NCBI GenBank assembly: GCA_016721435.1
Contig: JADKIC010000011.1
Coordinates: forward strand, 44,928 to 108,927
Origin: Bacteroidota bacterium
Lineage (GTDB): Bacteria; Bacteroidota; Bacteroidia; AKYH767-A; OLB10
DNA: 64,000 nucleotides
Reading direction: 5' to 3'
Part shown: positions 20,289 to 30,344 of the stretch, piece after piece
Numbering within the stretch: position 1 is the first letter of the stretch
How the letters are laid out: each line of letters starts with the position of its first letter
The notes under the pieces: generated by a model
The model's database searches: none
What the model was told of the DNA's origin: nothing
What the model saw: the letters and a program-made list of their open reading frames with translations, nothing else
Position numbers and translations under genes: made by a program

Positions 20289-22921
20289 CTACCTGTTATC
20301 AAACCTGTCGTTCTTCCTGGTAAGTTTTAGATCCTGGAGCACTGAAGATTTTACGTTGATCTGAAAGAAGAAGTTTTGTTGAAAACCAAGCGGCACCCAG
20401 TTTAAACTCATTTCCCAGCAATGCAAGTCACGATTAATTCCCAGCGAGGTATAGCTCAGATCTTTTTGCTCAAAATCATAACCTGAGTTGAAAGTTACTT
20501 TCCAAGCCGGAGTAAGGCTTAAATCACCACTGAAATTTAATGTTTGTGTAAGCTGATCGGGTAAGGCGATATTGTTTTGATAGAAAAAATTATAACCGAC
20601 TGTTAAATTGAAAGGGACATTATAATCCAGATAGCGTTCCGGGTCTCGATTTATTTCGCTGAGCTCCGTTTCGGTAGCCTTATCTGATTTATATTCCTTT
20701 TTTCGTTTGGTGACATTGAAGTTCACACTCAAGTTTCCATTGGTAAAACGTGCCGGCTTTCCATTGGCGTCCCATTCAAACGTATTTATCCTTACCCCCT
20801 CCTGAGTAACCACATAGGGGTCAAATGTGCCAAACATGTTCAGCGAGACACGTTCCAGAATGGTAACACGTCCGCTTACATTGATGTTGGATAAACGCAA
20901 GGAGTCTGCCGCGAAGTTGTAGGATCCATTCAAGGCAAGACTTTCCAGCAACTTTACTTTCTTTAATGTTTCAGTGCTATCCGTTTTTTGTCTGATCTTC
21001 ATCTCGAAGTTATTATCGAGTGAGAAATTCATTAAGGTAGATTTACCTGCTCCCGGACCTCCATATATCCCTCCTTCGAAAATGGAATATTGCTGTTGGA
21101 GAAGTCCGGCTGAATCTGCCTGCACTTGCTTATAATAGCCATGGCCGCGCTGACTGAAATCCGGTCGCCAGGAGAAACCAATAGTTGGTGTTATAACGTG
21201 ACGGATAGCCGAAATTTTACCTTTTCTGAACTGTAGCATCCCATAAATTCTGGTATTCATATTCACACTTAAACTAAAATCCCGGGCTGCTTTAAAACCA
21301 TTCACCGTATCCACATCAATGACTCCCGAATCCGGATCCCATGTTTTTTCGATAGTTTTTAAGTACCATCTTTCTGTATAGCTGATCCCGGGACTCACGG
21401 TAAAATATTTGGCCACATTCAACGATGTATTGATGGGAACTGTATGTTGTATGCCGTATCTGAATTGATCCAGCGATCCTTCTCTGAATAATAATGTATC
21501 CTTTGTAGCAATGGAATTCAATAAAGAAGATGTCAATCCAACACCAATTTTTCATACCAGCGCTGATCCCCTGTTGCCAGTTTTCGCTTAAAGGGCGTTT
21601 GTCGCGCCACGTTGAATGTCACGGCCGGTAAACTCAGATTGATATCTCTGGTTTGCGTGTTTTGAGAATGGGATAAACTGGCGCTAAGGTTATAAGGTTT
21701 ACCTGTCCAGGATTTTGCCCATGCAATTGAGGATGTAAAAGTATTGGTCAGGAAATTGGTGGCATTGCTAAGATTGTATTGATAGAAGGTGCTGCTTCCG
21801 GCATTCACATTGGCTGTAAAACTCATGCCGGGTCTCGCCTTTCCATCCTGGCTATGATTCCATCGAATGAAAAATGCTTCTTCAAAACTATAATCCGGGA
21901 ACTCAGGTCTGCTGTTTTTAGTGTTGGAATAATTCACAGACACATTTCCATTAAAGCGATACTTCCAGGCATAATTGCTAAACGCGTTGGCTCTCCAGCT
22001 TCCTTTTGAATAAATATCTCCTGTTAAGGCCAGATCGAAATGATCATTCAATCCTAAATAATATCCTCCATTTCTTAGGAAGAATCCCAACTGTTGCGAT
22101 TCACCGTACTGCGGAAACAATATTCCGGAGGAGCGTCCTTTCCGGTTTGGGAAAAATCCAAAGGGAATGGCGAGTGGTGTGGGAACATCCATGATATAAA
22201 GATCTGCCGGACCGGTCACGACTTTATTATTGGGGATGACTTTTATTTTGTTTGACTTCAGATAGAAATGCGGATGGGGCGCATCGCAGGTCGTATAGTA
22301 ACCATTTCGAATATAGGTGGTATTGTCCGGTTCCTTTTTGACCGTTGTACCGTGAATATAGCTATCACCATCCTTAGTGGAGATCTCTGAGATCTTTCCC
22401 CGCTTTGTATTGAAATTATAGCGGATGCTGTCAGCATTAAATTCCTCAGTGCCCTGTTTAAAGATGGGCGTTCCGGCAATTTGACCTGTAGAATCAGGTA
22501 AGCCACTTGAAAACAATACTTTAGTATTGAAATCAATATCAATATAATTGGCGTCGAGTCGAATATCTTCATACACCATCCATGCCCTGCCGTATAAAAA
22601 GACCTTACCCAGATCGAAATCGTAAATAATGGAATCTTCGGCATGATATTCCACTTTCGATTTGAAATCTGTTGCCAATTGCATTGAATCTGGTAAATTG
22701 AGGGAGTCTGTTCCCGTTAATAAAAGACTATCCGGTTTTACACGAATGGTGTCCTTTGAAGGGAGGGTATCGGGATAAATCAGCTGACCTTCAGCGTAAT
22801 TGCCTACCTTACATTTTGAGTAGCAGTCTTGTACAATAAAAAAAAGAAAGAAGACGCATACCGGCCACGAACAAATCAACGTTGAAAAGTTGAACGAACT
22901 GCCGGATTGTACATGCCTCAT
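20289..22921 (-). CDS. lptD: LPS-assembly protein LptD-like (OstA family; one frame break)
   Basis: About 877 residues after repair. The N-terminal hydrophobic segment (VCVFFLFFIVQD) is a signal peptide; ATG 22921 is the only good start. A LptA/OstA-like N-domain follows (DSIIYDFDLGKVFLYG, VTGPADLYIMDVPTPLAIPFGFFP) and then a long beta-barrel (repeated aromatic strands, RGHGYYKQ, LTPAWKVTFNSGYDFEQ). It inserts lipopolysaccharide into the outer membrane. One base is missing at the T5 run 21548-21552 (plus strand): repair turns WYEKLVLD-stop into WYEKIGVGLTSSLLN. Divergent from the amidase gene with starts about 50 bases apart. Its 3' end is echoed at 19595-19705. Confidence 0.85.
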
Positions 22922-22972
22922 TATCTCTATTATACACTTACTTTTGACGGCGCAAAGCTACAAAACCCCAAC

Positions 22973-24308
22973 GTGAAAAGTATATTCCGGATTATCTCTG
23001 TCATAGTAATTGTTTTACTGACGCTTTCATCGGCAGCTCCCCGCAAGGATAGCTATAAAATCAAAACGGTAGTAATTGATGCCGGTCATGGCGGGCATGA
23101 TGCCGGATGTTTAGGTGCATCTGCCCGGGAAAAACATGTTGCCCTGGATATTGCATTAAAGTTAGGAAAGCAGATTGAAAGTTCTTTTCCGGATGTTAAA
23201 GTGGTGTATACGCGCAAAACAGATGTATTTATTCCTTTGCACGAGCGCGCCAATATTGCGAATAAGGCACATGCTGATTTGTTTATTTGTATTCACCTGA
23301 ATGCCGGAGGCAAGGGCGCCTATGGGGCAGAAACGTTTATCATGGGGAATCATAAGACAGAAGATAATCTGGAAGTAGCCAAGCGTGAAAACTCCGCCAT
23401 CTTGCTCGAGGAAGATTACCAGAAAAAGTACGATGGTTTTGACCCGAATTCACCGGAAGCCAATATCATTTTCTCTCTTTATCAAAGTCAGTTTATGAAT
23501 CAGAGTTTGCTTTTCGCTTCTAATATTCAGGAAGAATTTACGGATTATGCCGGACGATATAATAGAGGTGTGAAGCAAGCCGGATTCCTTGTTCTTTACA
23601 AGACAGCTATGCCAGCTGTATTGATCGAGTGTGGATTCCTTACCCATGAGCCGGAAGAGAAATTCCTGGCCTCTGAAAAAAGGGACAACAAGTAATGTCG
23701 GCGTCCATTTTCAGGGCATTTAAAGAGTATAAAGTAGATATGGAATCAGGGAATGATTCCCCACAGAAATCTACTCCTGCTCCTGTCTCTACGCCACCTG
23801 TTCCCGCGCCTAAGTCCACTTCTACTCCTGATCCTGTGGTGAGTCAGCCTGTAAAAGCCGATTCTACACCTGTTGTTAAAGATGCTGTGCCGCCGGTGAA
23901 GGATAAACAAGTGGTGGCAGATTCCGGTCCTGGAGCCCCTGAGGGAGAGTTGAAAATTGATGATAGTCCGGAGAAAGAACCTGTGCCTGCTCCTGTGAAA
24001 TCAACTCCTTCAAAGGCGACTGAAACTTACGTCGAATCTCCCGTTTTTATAGCCGTGCAGATTGGAGCAAGTAAAAAATCCGGCAATAGACAATAAAAAA
24101 ATATTTACAAACAACAGGCGTTAAAGCGATCAGTTCCGGAGATGGATTTACCAGATATGTGATTGGTAATTTCACCAATCTGGCAGCAGCGAAGAAGAAG
24201 TTGAGCGAGATCAAATCCACGTTGAACCCGGATGCTTTCTTAACCGCATTCAATGGAAAACAACGAATTTCACTACAGGAAGCCGAAGCACTGTTAAAAA
24301 GACCTTAA
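22973..24308 (+). CDS. N-acetylmuramoyl-L-alanine amidase with C-terminal SPOR domain (three frame breaks)
   Basis: Amidase_3 cell-wall hydrolase that cuts the peptide from muramic acid in septal peptidoglycan. Zinc ligands lie in VIDAGHGGHDAG and HLNAG; the catalytic Glu in VLIECGFL. A Pro/Lys/Val-rich linker follows, then a SPOR domain (VQIGASKK ... SGDGFTRYVIGNF). A short hydrophobic segment (RIISVIVIVLLTLSS) exports it; GTG 22973 is the best start as the earlier TTG and ATG codons add a non-signal-like extension. Frame breaks: one A missing in A6 23676-23681 (gives SEKKGQQVMSASIFRAF), and two small indels in the A-runs 24073-24078 and 24095-24101 before the SPOR core. It overlaps no neighbour and is followed by an MCE gene nine bases on. 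Confidence 0.82.
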
Positions 24309-24317
24309 TTTCGCACG

Positions 24318-25256
24318 GTGAAACTTTCAAACGAAGCTAAAGTAGGGATCCTTGTCACTGCCGCTCTTGCCGCACTCATCTGGGGATTAAATTATTTAAA
24401 AGGTAAGGATGTCTTTACCAGTAGGAACAGGTATTTTGCCGTGTATAAACATGTGGATGGACTTGCTACTTCCAATCCCGTATTCATGAATGGTTTTCGC
24501 ATTGGCATTGTCAACCAAATTGATTTCATGCCGGATAAATCGGGGAATCTACTGGTGACTTTATTGATCAATAAAGATGTGTTTGTTGCGAAAAATTCCA
24601 TCGCCAAAATATTTAGTTCTGATCTGATTGGCACCAAAGCCTTGCGCATCGATTTGGGTGATGCAGAGGCTCTTCCCGACAATGATACCCTGAAAGCTGA
24701 ATTAGAGTACAGCTTCGCACAGAAAGTGGGGGAACAGGTAGGACCCATCAAAGATAAAACAGAGCGGCTGATTGTCTCCATCGATTCATTGGTGACGATG
24801 TTTACGCTGCTCTTTGATCCCAAAACAAACGGCAATATAAAGAACGGTATCGGTCATTTGAACAATACCCTCGCCTCTCTGGACAACCTCGTTTCAGACG
24901 ATAAAAGCAAGCTCAATGTGATGTTGTCAAATATTTCTTCCATTACCACCAATCTGAAAAATAACAATGAGCAGATTGATAAGGTATTGGAAAATATGGA
25001 GCAGATTACAGATACTTTAGCGGGAATCCGTTTTGCAGGCACCATCGAAAAAGCGGATCATCTTTTAGCGGAAATGAATCAGGTTTTTAATAAAATCAAC
25101 AGTGGACAAGGTACATTGGGGCAGTTGGTGTATAATGATTCACTCTATATGAACCTGGATCAAACGGCGAAGGATCTGGATATCCTGATGAAGGATTTGA
25201 AAGCCAATCCGAAGAGGTATGTTCATTTTTCAATGTTCGGCAAGAAAGCGAACTGA
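24318..25256 (+). CDS. MCE-family (MlaD-like) lipid-transport protein
   Basis: GTG start at 24318, nine bases after the amidase stop. One N-terminal membrane anchor (VGILVTAALAALIWGLNYL), an MCE domain (FAVYKHVDGLATSNPVFMNGFRIGIV), and a long helical C-terminal part (DNLVSDDKSKLNVMLSN ...). 312 residues. MCE proteins form hexameric channels moving phospholipids between membranes. A second MCE gene sits with mlaE/mlaF at 31900; this one has no permease or ATPase beside it and may work with those or with other partners. Confidence 0.85.
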   Translation: MKLSNEAKVGILVTAALAALIWGLNYLKGKDVFTSRNRYFAVYKHVDGLATSNPVFMNGFRIGIVNQIDFMPDKSGNLLVTLLINKDVFVAKNSIAKIFSSDLIGTKALRIDLGDAEALPDNDTLKAELEYSFAQKVGEQVGPIKDKTERLIVSIDSLVTMFTLLFDPKTNGNIKNGIGHLNNTLASLDNLVSDDKSKLNVMLSNISSITTNLKNNNEQIDKVLENMEQITDTLAGIRFAGTIEKADHLLAEMNQVFNKINSGQGTLGQLVYNDSLYMNLDQTAKDLDILMKDLKANPKRYVHFSMFGKKAN

Positions 25257-25345
25257 TTTATTGTGTAAAACATCCCTTATTCCATTGCGATTTCATGCTG
25301 ATATTTGACTTGTAAGGTGTATTTTCGAACCATAAAGATCGCGTT

Positions 25346-26653
25346 ATGTTGTCTCAAATCATATTCAGCTTATTCCTGCTTGCCGGTAGTTATTTTTTCG
25401 CCCGCAAAGTGAGGGAGATCTCCCGAAATATTAAATTAGGCAGAGACCTTCAAATCAATGATCGTCCCGCTGATCGCTGGAAAGTGATGGCACGTGTCGC
25501 ACTCGGGCAATCCAAGATGACGAGTCGACCGGTGGCTGCATTTTTCCACCTGTTGATTTACGTGGGATTTGTGATCATCAATATTGAAGTCATGGAAATC
25601 ATCATTGATGGAATTTTTGGTACGCATCGCATATTGAGTTTCATGGGCGGTTTTTACGATTTCCTTATTGCAAGTTTTGAAATACTCGCAGTGGGTGTTT
25701 TACTCGCCTGCGTGGTGTTTCTTTCAAGAAGAAATCTGCTTAAACTCAAACGTTTTTGGATGAGAGAGATGACGTCCTGGCCAAGAACAGATGCTAATCT
25801 TATCCTGATCACAGAAATATTTTTGATGTCTGCATTTCTTATCATGAATGCCACCGACAGCATCCTGCAATCGCGGGGAGCCGATCATTATGTACTTGCA
25901 GGAGCATTTCCGGTAAGCAGTCTATTGGTGCCTTTATTCAATGAGATGAGTAACGATGGATTGATGGCTTTGGAAAGGTTTTGCTGGTGGTTTCATATCA
26001 TCGGTATTCTTGCCTTTTTGAACTATGTCCCCTACTCCAAGCATTTTCATATTCTGCTCGCCTTCCCCAATACATGGTACAGCAAACTTGAACCCAAGGG
26101 CAGTTTCACGAATATGGAAAGCGTGACCACCGAAGTGAAGATGATGATGGATCCTTCCATCGTTCCACCACCTGTTGCCCCCGACGCTGCACCTCCCCGC
26201 TTTGGGGCGAAGGACGTGAAAGATTTATCGTGGAAGCAACTGATGGATGCTTATTCCTGTACCGAATGTGGCAGATGCACTTCTGTTTGCCCGGCCAATA
26301 TCACCGGAAAATTATTATCGCCACGTAAAATCATGATGGATACGCGTGACCGATTAGAAGAGTTAGGGAACGGCATCAACAAAAACGGACCGGCTTACGA
26401 GGATGGAAAATCCTTGCTAAACGACTACATTACACCGGAAGAATTATGGGCATGTACCTCCTGTAATGCATGCGTAGAAGCTTGTCCGGTCTTGATAGAT
26501 CCGCTTTCTATCATCATCGACATGCGCCGATTCATGGTGATGGAACAGAGCGCGGCTCCTGCCGAATTAAACGGTATGTTCACGAAAATTGAAAACAATG
26601 GGGCACCCTGGCAGTTCTCTCCGGCGGATAGAATGAACTGGACCGAAAGTTAA
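25346..26653 (+). CDS. Membrane Fe-S oxidoreductase, cytochrome b-like domain plus two 4Fe-4S motifs
   Basis: 435 residues. About five membrane helices at the N-terminus carry His residues spaced as in the nitrate-reductase gamma/HdrE cytochrome b group (AAFFHLLIYVGF, WWFHIIGILAF, SKHFHI). A soluble C-terminal part has two ferredoxin motifs, CTECGRCTSVCP and CTSCNACVEACP. The neighbour at 26685 is a CCG-domain protein. Together they look like the HdrDE- or LldF/GlpC-like membrane electron-transfer pairs often found in Bacteroidota. Donor and acceptor are not known; quinone linkage is an inference from the membrane part. Confidence 0.8.
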   Translation: MLSQIIFSLFLLAGSYFFARKVREISRNIKLGRDLQINDRPADRWKVMARVALGQSKMTSRPVAAFFHLLIYVGFVIINIEVMEIIIDGIFGTHRILSFMGGFYDFLIASFEILAVGVLLACVVFLSRRNLLKLKRFWMREMTSWPRTDANLILITEIFLMSAFLIMNATDSILQSRGADHYVLAGAFPVSSLLVPLFNEMSNDGLMALERFCWWFHIIGILAFLNYVPYSKHFHILLAFPNTWYSKLEPKGSFTNMESVTTEVKMMMDPSIVPPPVAPDAAPPRFGAKDVKDLSWKQLMDAYSCTECGRCTSVCPANITGKLLSPRKIMMDTRDRLEELGNGINKNGPAYEDGKSLLNDYITPEELWACTSCNACVEACPVLIDPLSIIIDMRRFMVMEQSAAPAELNGMFTKIENNGAPWQFSPADRMNWTES

Positions 26654-26684
26654 AACCAACCACTCACAAGCACCTTCCTGAGCA

Positions 26685-27473
26685 ATGGATAATTTCAAAG
26701 TAAGAACAATGGCCGATATGATGGCCGCCGGTGAAAAGCCCGATATATTATTTTGGGTAGGATGTGCCGGAAGTTTTGACGACCGGGCAAAGAAAGTAAC
26801 CAAAGCCGTAGGCCGTATTCTCCATCATGCAGGTATTTCCTTTGCCGTACTCGGTACTGAGGAAAGCTGCACCGGAGATCCCGCCAAGCGTGCAGGAAAT
26901 GAGTTTTTATTTCAGATGCAGGCCATGAACAATATCATGGTACTTAACGGTTATGAAGTAACGAAAATCGTGACCGCTTGTCCGCATTGTTTTAATACAC
27001 TAAAAAATGAATACCCGCAATTGGGAGGACACTATGAAGTCATCCACCATAGCCAACTCCTGCAGGAGCTTTTAGACACCGGCAAAATCAAAGTAGAAGG
27101 CGGCACTTTTAAAGGTAAAAAAATCACTTTTCACGATCCCTGTTATCTGGGACGAGCCAATGAGGTGTACGAAGCTCCCCGTCGTGTGATCATGCGATTG
27201 GATAGTTTGATGGTGGAGATGAAAAGAAGTAAATCAAATGGCTTATGCTGCGGTGCCGGCGGTGCACAAATGTTCAAAGAACCTGAACCCGGAAACAAGG
27301 ACATCAATATGGAGCGCACCGAAGAAGCCTTAGCCCTCACTCCCGACACCATCGCCGGAGCCTGCCCCTTTTGCATGACCATGCTCTCCGACGGTGTCAA
27401 ACTCCACAACAAAGAAACCGAAGTCAAAGTAAAAGACATCGCCGAACTCATCGCCGAAGCCATCGACCTGTAA
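26685..27473 (+). CDS. CCG-domain (Fe-S)-binding protein, HdrB/GlpC-like
   Basis: 262 residues with two cysteine-rich CCG-type repeats. The first has GCAGSFDDR, ESCTGDPAKR and TACPHC; the second has HDPCYLGR, GLCCGAGGAQMF and GACPFC. Such repeats bind non-cubane or 4Fe-4S clusters in heterodisulfide reductase HdrB, glycolate oxidase and glycerol-3-phosphate dehydrogenase subunits. It follows the membrane Fe-S gene after 31 bases and is very likely its partner. Confidence 0.85.
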   Translation: MDNFKVRTMADMMAAGEKPDILFWVGCAGSFDDRAKKVTKAVGRILHHAGISFAVLGTEESCTGDPAKRAGNEFLFQMQAMNNIMVLNGYEVTKIVTACPHCFNTLKNEYPQLGGHYEVIHHSQLLQELLDTGKIKVEGGTFKGKKITFHDPCYLGRANEVYEAPRRVIMRLDSLMVEMKRSKSNGLCCGAGGAQMFKEPEPGNKDINMERTEEALALTPDTIAGACPFCMTMLSDGVKLHNKETEVKVKDIAELIAEAIDL

Positions 27474-27658
27474 TGAATTGATGAATTATTGAATTGATGA
27501 GTTGATGAATGTTTTGAATGAATATAGTGTGAGTTGTTAGTGGTTAAAGAAAAATTCCTCGGCGAAAATCGTCATTTTCGTTAATATAAATTATTTAAAC
27601 TGCAAAGGTGTCCCGAGTCGCGAGCCGCAGAGTTTTTAGTGGTTAAAAAGAAACTCAC
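27474..27658. repeat. Intergenic repeats
   Basis: From 27474 a degenerate run of TTGATGAA-like units (27474-27515). Two copies of a TTAGTGGTTAAA motif follow, at about 27538-27549 and 27635-27646. No gene is seen. Confidence 0.4.
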
Positions 27659-27736
27659 CTAAAATTTGACTAACTGAGACGAAACACTTTCTGCATCAGT
27701 AATTATATTCACAAAATAAATCTCATTCGCCATCAT
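27659..27736 (-). pseudogene. Detached T9SS sorting-domain tail
   Basis: On the minus strand it reads MMANEIYFVNIITDAESVSS, then QLVKF and TAG. It closely matches the end of the cargo gene at 27783 (ANGVYLVNLITDSESVSS, then KLVKF). It has no own start or upstream domain, so it is the remnant of another copy of the same sorting domain. Confidence 0.7.
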
Positions 27737-27782
27737 CATTAAATCATCCATCTTCAAATCAACCCATCTTCAAATTTTCAAA

Positions 27783-29222
27783 TTAAAATTTAACTAACTT
27801 AGACGAAACACTTTCCGAATCAGTAATAAGATTGACCAGATAAACTCCATTCGCCACCGCATTCATCGGTATCTCTCCCGTCACATACCCTCCACTTATC
27901 ACCTCCACTTTCTTCTCAAACACCAACCTTCCTTCCATATCAAACAACCGCAAACTCCCCGTTCTTCCTTTGAGTTTGGAGGCATTGACATGAATCATAT
28001 TCCACTCACTATTGTACCAGGCTTGAAAGAACACCTCCTGCTCCGGTACATTATCATCCACCCCACACTCAGCGTATCACAAGGCGAGCCCACCCATGCG
28101 CCGAGCTCGTAATCGGGATTGTTGGGGAGGCCAACAGGTTCTGCACCACCAGGTAAAAACTAAACGGTTGAAAATCGCAGGCGAGACCGAGTGAATCGGG
28201 TTGATTGATGACGCTGAGGTTGAGTTGATGGTAGTAAATGCTGCACCAGTATCTGGATATGGCCAGGAATAGTTTATCAATGGAAAGTAAATTTTTTCCA
28301 TCGGGGCTAATTAGAATGGAATGCGCCCATACAAAAACTCCCACATAAATTTGCTGCTGCAATATTTGTTGCTATTAAATCATATTGCCAAAGTTGCAGT
28401 TGGTGATTGAGGCTTCATAAATACTTAGTCATCCTTGGGTGAGGCCAGCTTGATGACTATTAATGGGAATGGCCCCGGTCCTGTTCTGCTGCAGGTGTAG
28501 AAGTAATTGTTCCTGTGCATCGGTCAAAATCGTATAGTTGAATTTGCCTTCCATGATACTTGGGCGAATTTACCTTTATTGAAAATCAAATGCCCTCCAC
28601 CCGTTTTGATCCAATCCAATATTTTCAATAAATGGACCCTATATACCTTGTCCATTTACAAAATAAATATAAAAATTGTTAAGGGAGTACCGTTTGTATA
28701 TCTTTGAAAAACACCCACCAGTCCCTACCATTCCCATGGCACCCCATTAAAGCATCGAATGCTGGTAGATTATTCACATCACATTTTTTGACAACAAGCG
28801 CTGTCATTATTGGCTTTGTAGTTATAGTTGTATAAATAGACCGTAGGGGCTACTTATGACACCTGTCGTAAACAAATAAATCAAGGAATCAGAACCTGGA
28901 ACTGGCAAAAACAATCCGGCATGATACCATGAGTTCCCTTAATTAAATTTTAACAGGTTCATGATATTTATTCCATATATATCCATTTATCGCAAAAATT
29001 GTTTAGTAAAGTGAATAAAGTAAATCCTGACGAATCACTGATGTTTGTTACTTCCGTTTCTCCAATTAACTTGTGAACTGAAATCAGCAGGGATTTAGAA
29101 CACCTTGCCAATTTATAGCCTATCACCAAAAACCCAATATTGTTATTAAACTGAGCGAATGTCTTCCCACCCCCAACAACCGCAGTCATCAACAACAAAG
29201 CGCAAAAGAATTTTTTCATCAC
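27783..29222 (-). pseudogene. Decayed T9SS-secreted beta-propeller-like protein
   Basis: Reading all three minus-strand frames recovers pieces of one protein in the correct order. Signal peptide (MMKKFFCALLLMTAVVGG, then FAQ), YIWNKYHEP, GNSWYHAGLFLPVPGSDS, NNLPAFDALMG, HGNGRDWWVFFKD, LYDFDRCTGTITS, SPDGKNLLSID, YLGGAEPVGLPNNPDYELG, GSPCDTLSVG, then the intact sorting-domain tail (residues from DDNVPEQEV to SSKLVKF). Total length fits a ~480-residue family member. Roughly ten or more shifts and internal stops occur in 1.4 kb, several outside homopolymers, a higher density than elsewhere. I therefore call it a true pseudogene, though sequence errors add to it. The T9SS C-terminal domain is clear. 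Confidence 0.75.
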
Positions 29223-29443
29223 ACTAAAATTACGGAAAAACTTTTGAAACCCACAATTTCAATAAAATTCTGATGGGCCGCAGATTTGTTAAGCTTGTCC
29301 TCCGAAGCTTACGCCGTCGCTAAAGCTTTGGCGCACACAGTCAGCGCAGGAGGAATTATTATGATCTGTTATGATAAACCCCTGCGATCCCCGCGCCTAC
29401 CCAGCGTCCCCGCGGTTGGAAATAATCTATAGGTGGAGTATAA

Positions 29444-30049
29444 TTATTTGAACTTATCGAAAATTTTCCGAATTTCAATTTCAAACTGATCCAGTTTTTC
29501 TCCGGCGATGCCTGCTCCTGCTTCTACGGCTTTACCCAGATGTTCGGCTTCTTTTCCGATTTCGGAGGAGATGTTTTTCCAGCCGTCTTTGAGTTCCATT
29601 TTGCCGAGTGAAAATTGGATTTTGAGCATGTCGAGGCGTATTCTCCAATCCATGAATTTTTGCTTCAACGCCTGCTCCATTTTGGGAAATTCAGGATGTT
29701 GCTCTAATTTCATTTTTAAAAGACTCCATTCAGCGGAAATTTTCTTTTTCTGCTCCTCAAAAGCTTCCATTCCTTCGGCCTTGCCCAGCGACAATTGCAC
29801 GCGAAGCTCATCTATTTTCAATCGGATAGCATCGGCTTCTTCACGACTTCCTGCTTTCCATTCCTGTAAGGTTTTATCAATAGCGGTAAGCGTTTCATTG
29901 AAATCTGCTTTCAGTTCTTCAAAACGCTGTATCGCCTCTTCTTCAACAGGTGCCCATTTTGATTTAACATCTGCAAATTCTTCCTTGATTTTATTCACAA
30001 GGTTTTCAGCGATGGATTTAAATTCTGTAAAAAGGTTCTGAGTTTTCAT
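29444..30049 (-). CDS. Coiled-coil hypothetical protein with internal repeat
   Basis: 201 residues, almost entirely helical and charged with no signal peptide. Two similar segments, LRVQLSLGKAEGMEAFEEQKKKIS and LKIQFSLGKMELKDGWKNIS (about residues 82-103 and 142-161), suggest an internal duplication. The family is not recognised; similar cytoplasmic coiled-coil proteins are common. A -7-like element lies at 30063-30070. Antisense reading frame at 29508-30041 is a shadow. Confidence 0.65.
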   Translation of the reverse strand: MKTQNLFTEFKSIAENLVNKIKEEFADVKSKWAPVEEEAIQRFEELKADFNETLTAIDKTLQEWKAGSREEADAIRLKIDELRVQLSLGKAEGMEAFEEQKKKISAEWSLLKMKLEQHPEFPKMEQALKQKFMDWRIRLDMLKIQFSLGKMELKDGWKNISSEIGKEAEHLGKAVEAGAGIAGEKLDQFEIEIRKIFDKFK

Positions 30050-30062
30050 GATTTCTTTTTTT

Positions 30063-30070
30063 CAAAAGTA
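30063..30070 (-). promoter_or_regulatory. Promoter -7 element of the coiled-coil gene
   Basis: TACTTTTG on the minus strand matches TAnnTTTG and lies 13 bases before the ATG at 30049. No clear -33 element at the usual distance. Confidence 0.45.
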
Positions 30071-30315
30071 AGAAGGAATTTAACCAAATATTGAGTGGAG
30101 TCAAATGAACGCTTGATTTTTCTCAATGTTAAGAAATTATGTTTGTCTGCAATTCCACTCTTCATTTGGTGACTTTGTTCGGATGCAATATATGTCCTCA
30201 GCCAGCGGATTAAATATGTTAATATTTTCCGGTTCTTTAAGGAAAATTGTTATTATTCCACGAAATTAGTACGCAGGCTTCTTCCAATTAAAGAAGAATA
30301 TCATATGCATTCTCT

Positions 30316-30323
30316 TACCTTTG
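30316..30323 (+). promoter_or_regulatory. Promoter -7 element of the mla operon
   Basis: TACCTTTG matches TAnnTTTG, 21 bases before the mlaE ATG at 30345. The -33 position lacks an obvious TTTG. Confidence 0.45.
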
Positions 30324-30344
30324 CATCTATTCGTTTAAATCAGT

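Noticed and set aside
29508..30041. A 177-residue plus-strand reading frame
   Set aside because: Antisense shadow of the coiled-coil gene; rich in Ser and Phe from the reverse of Glu/Lys codons.
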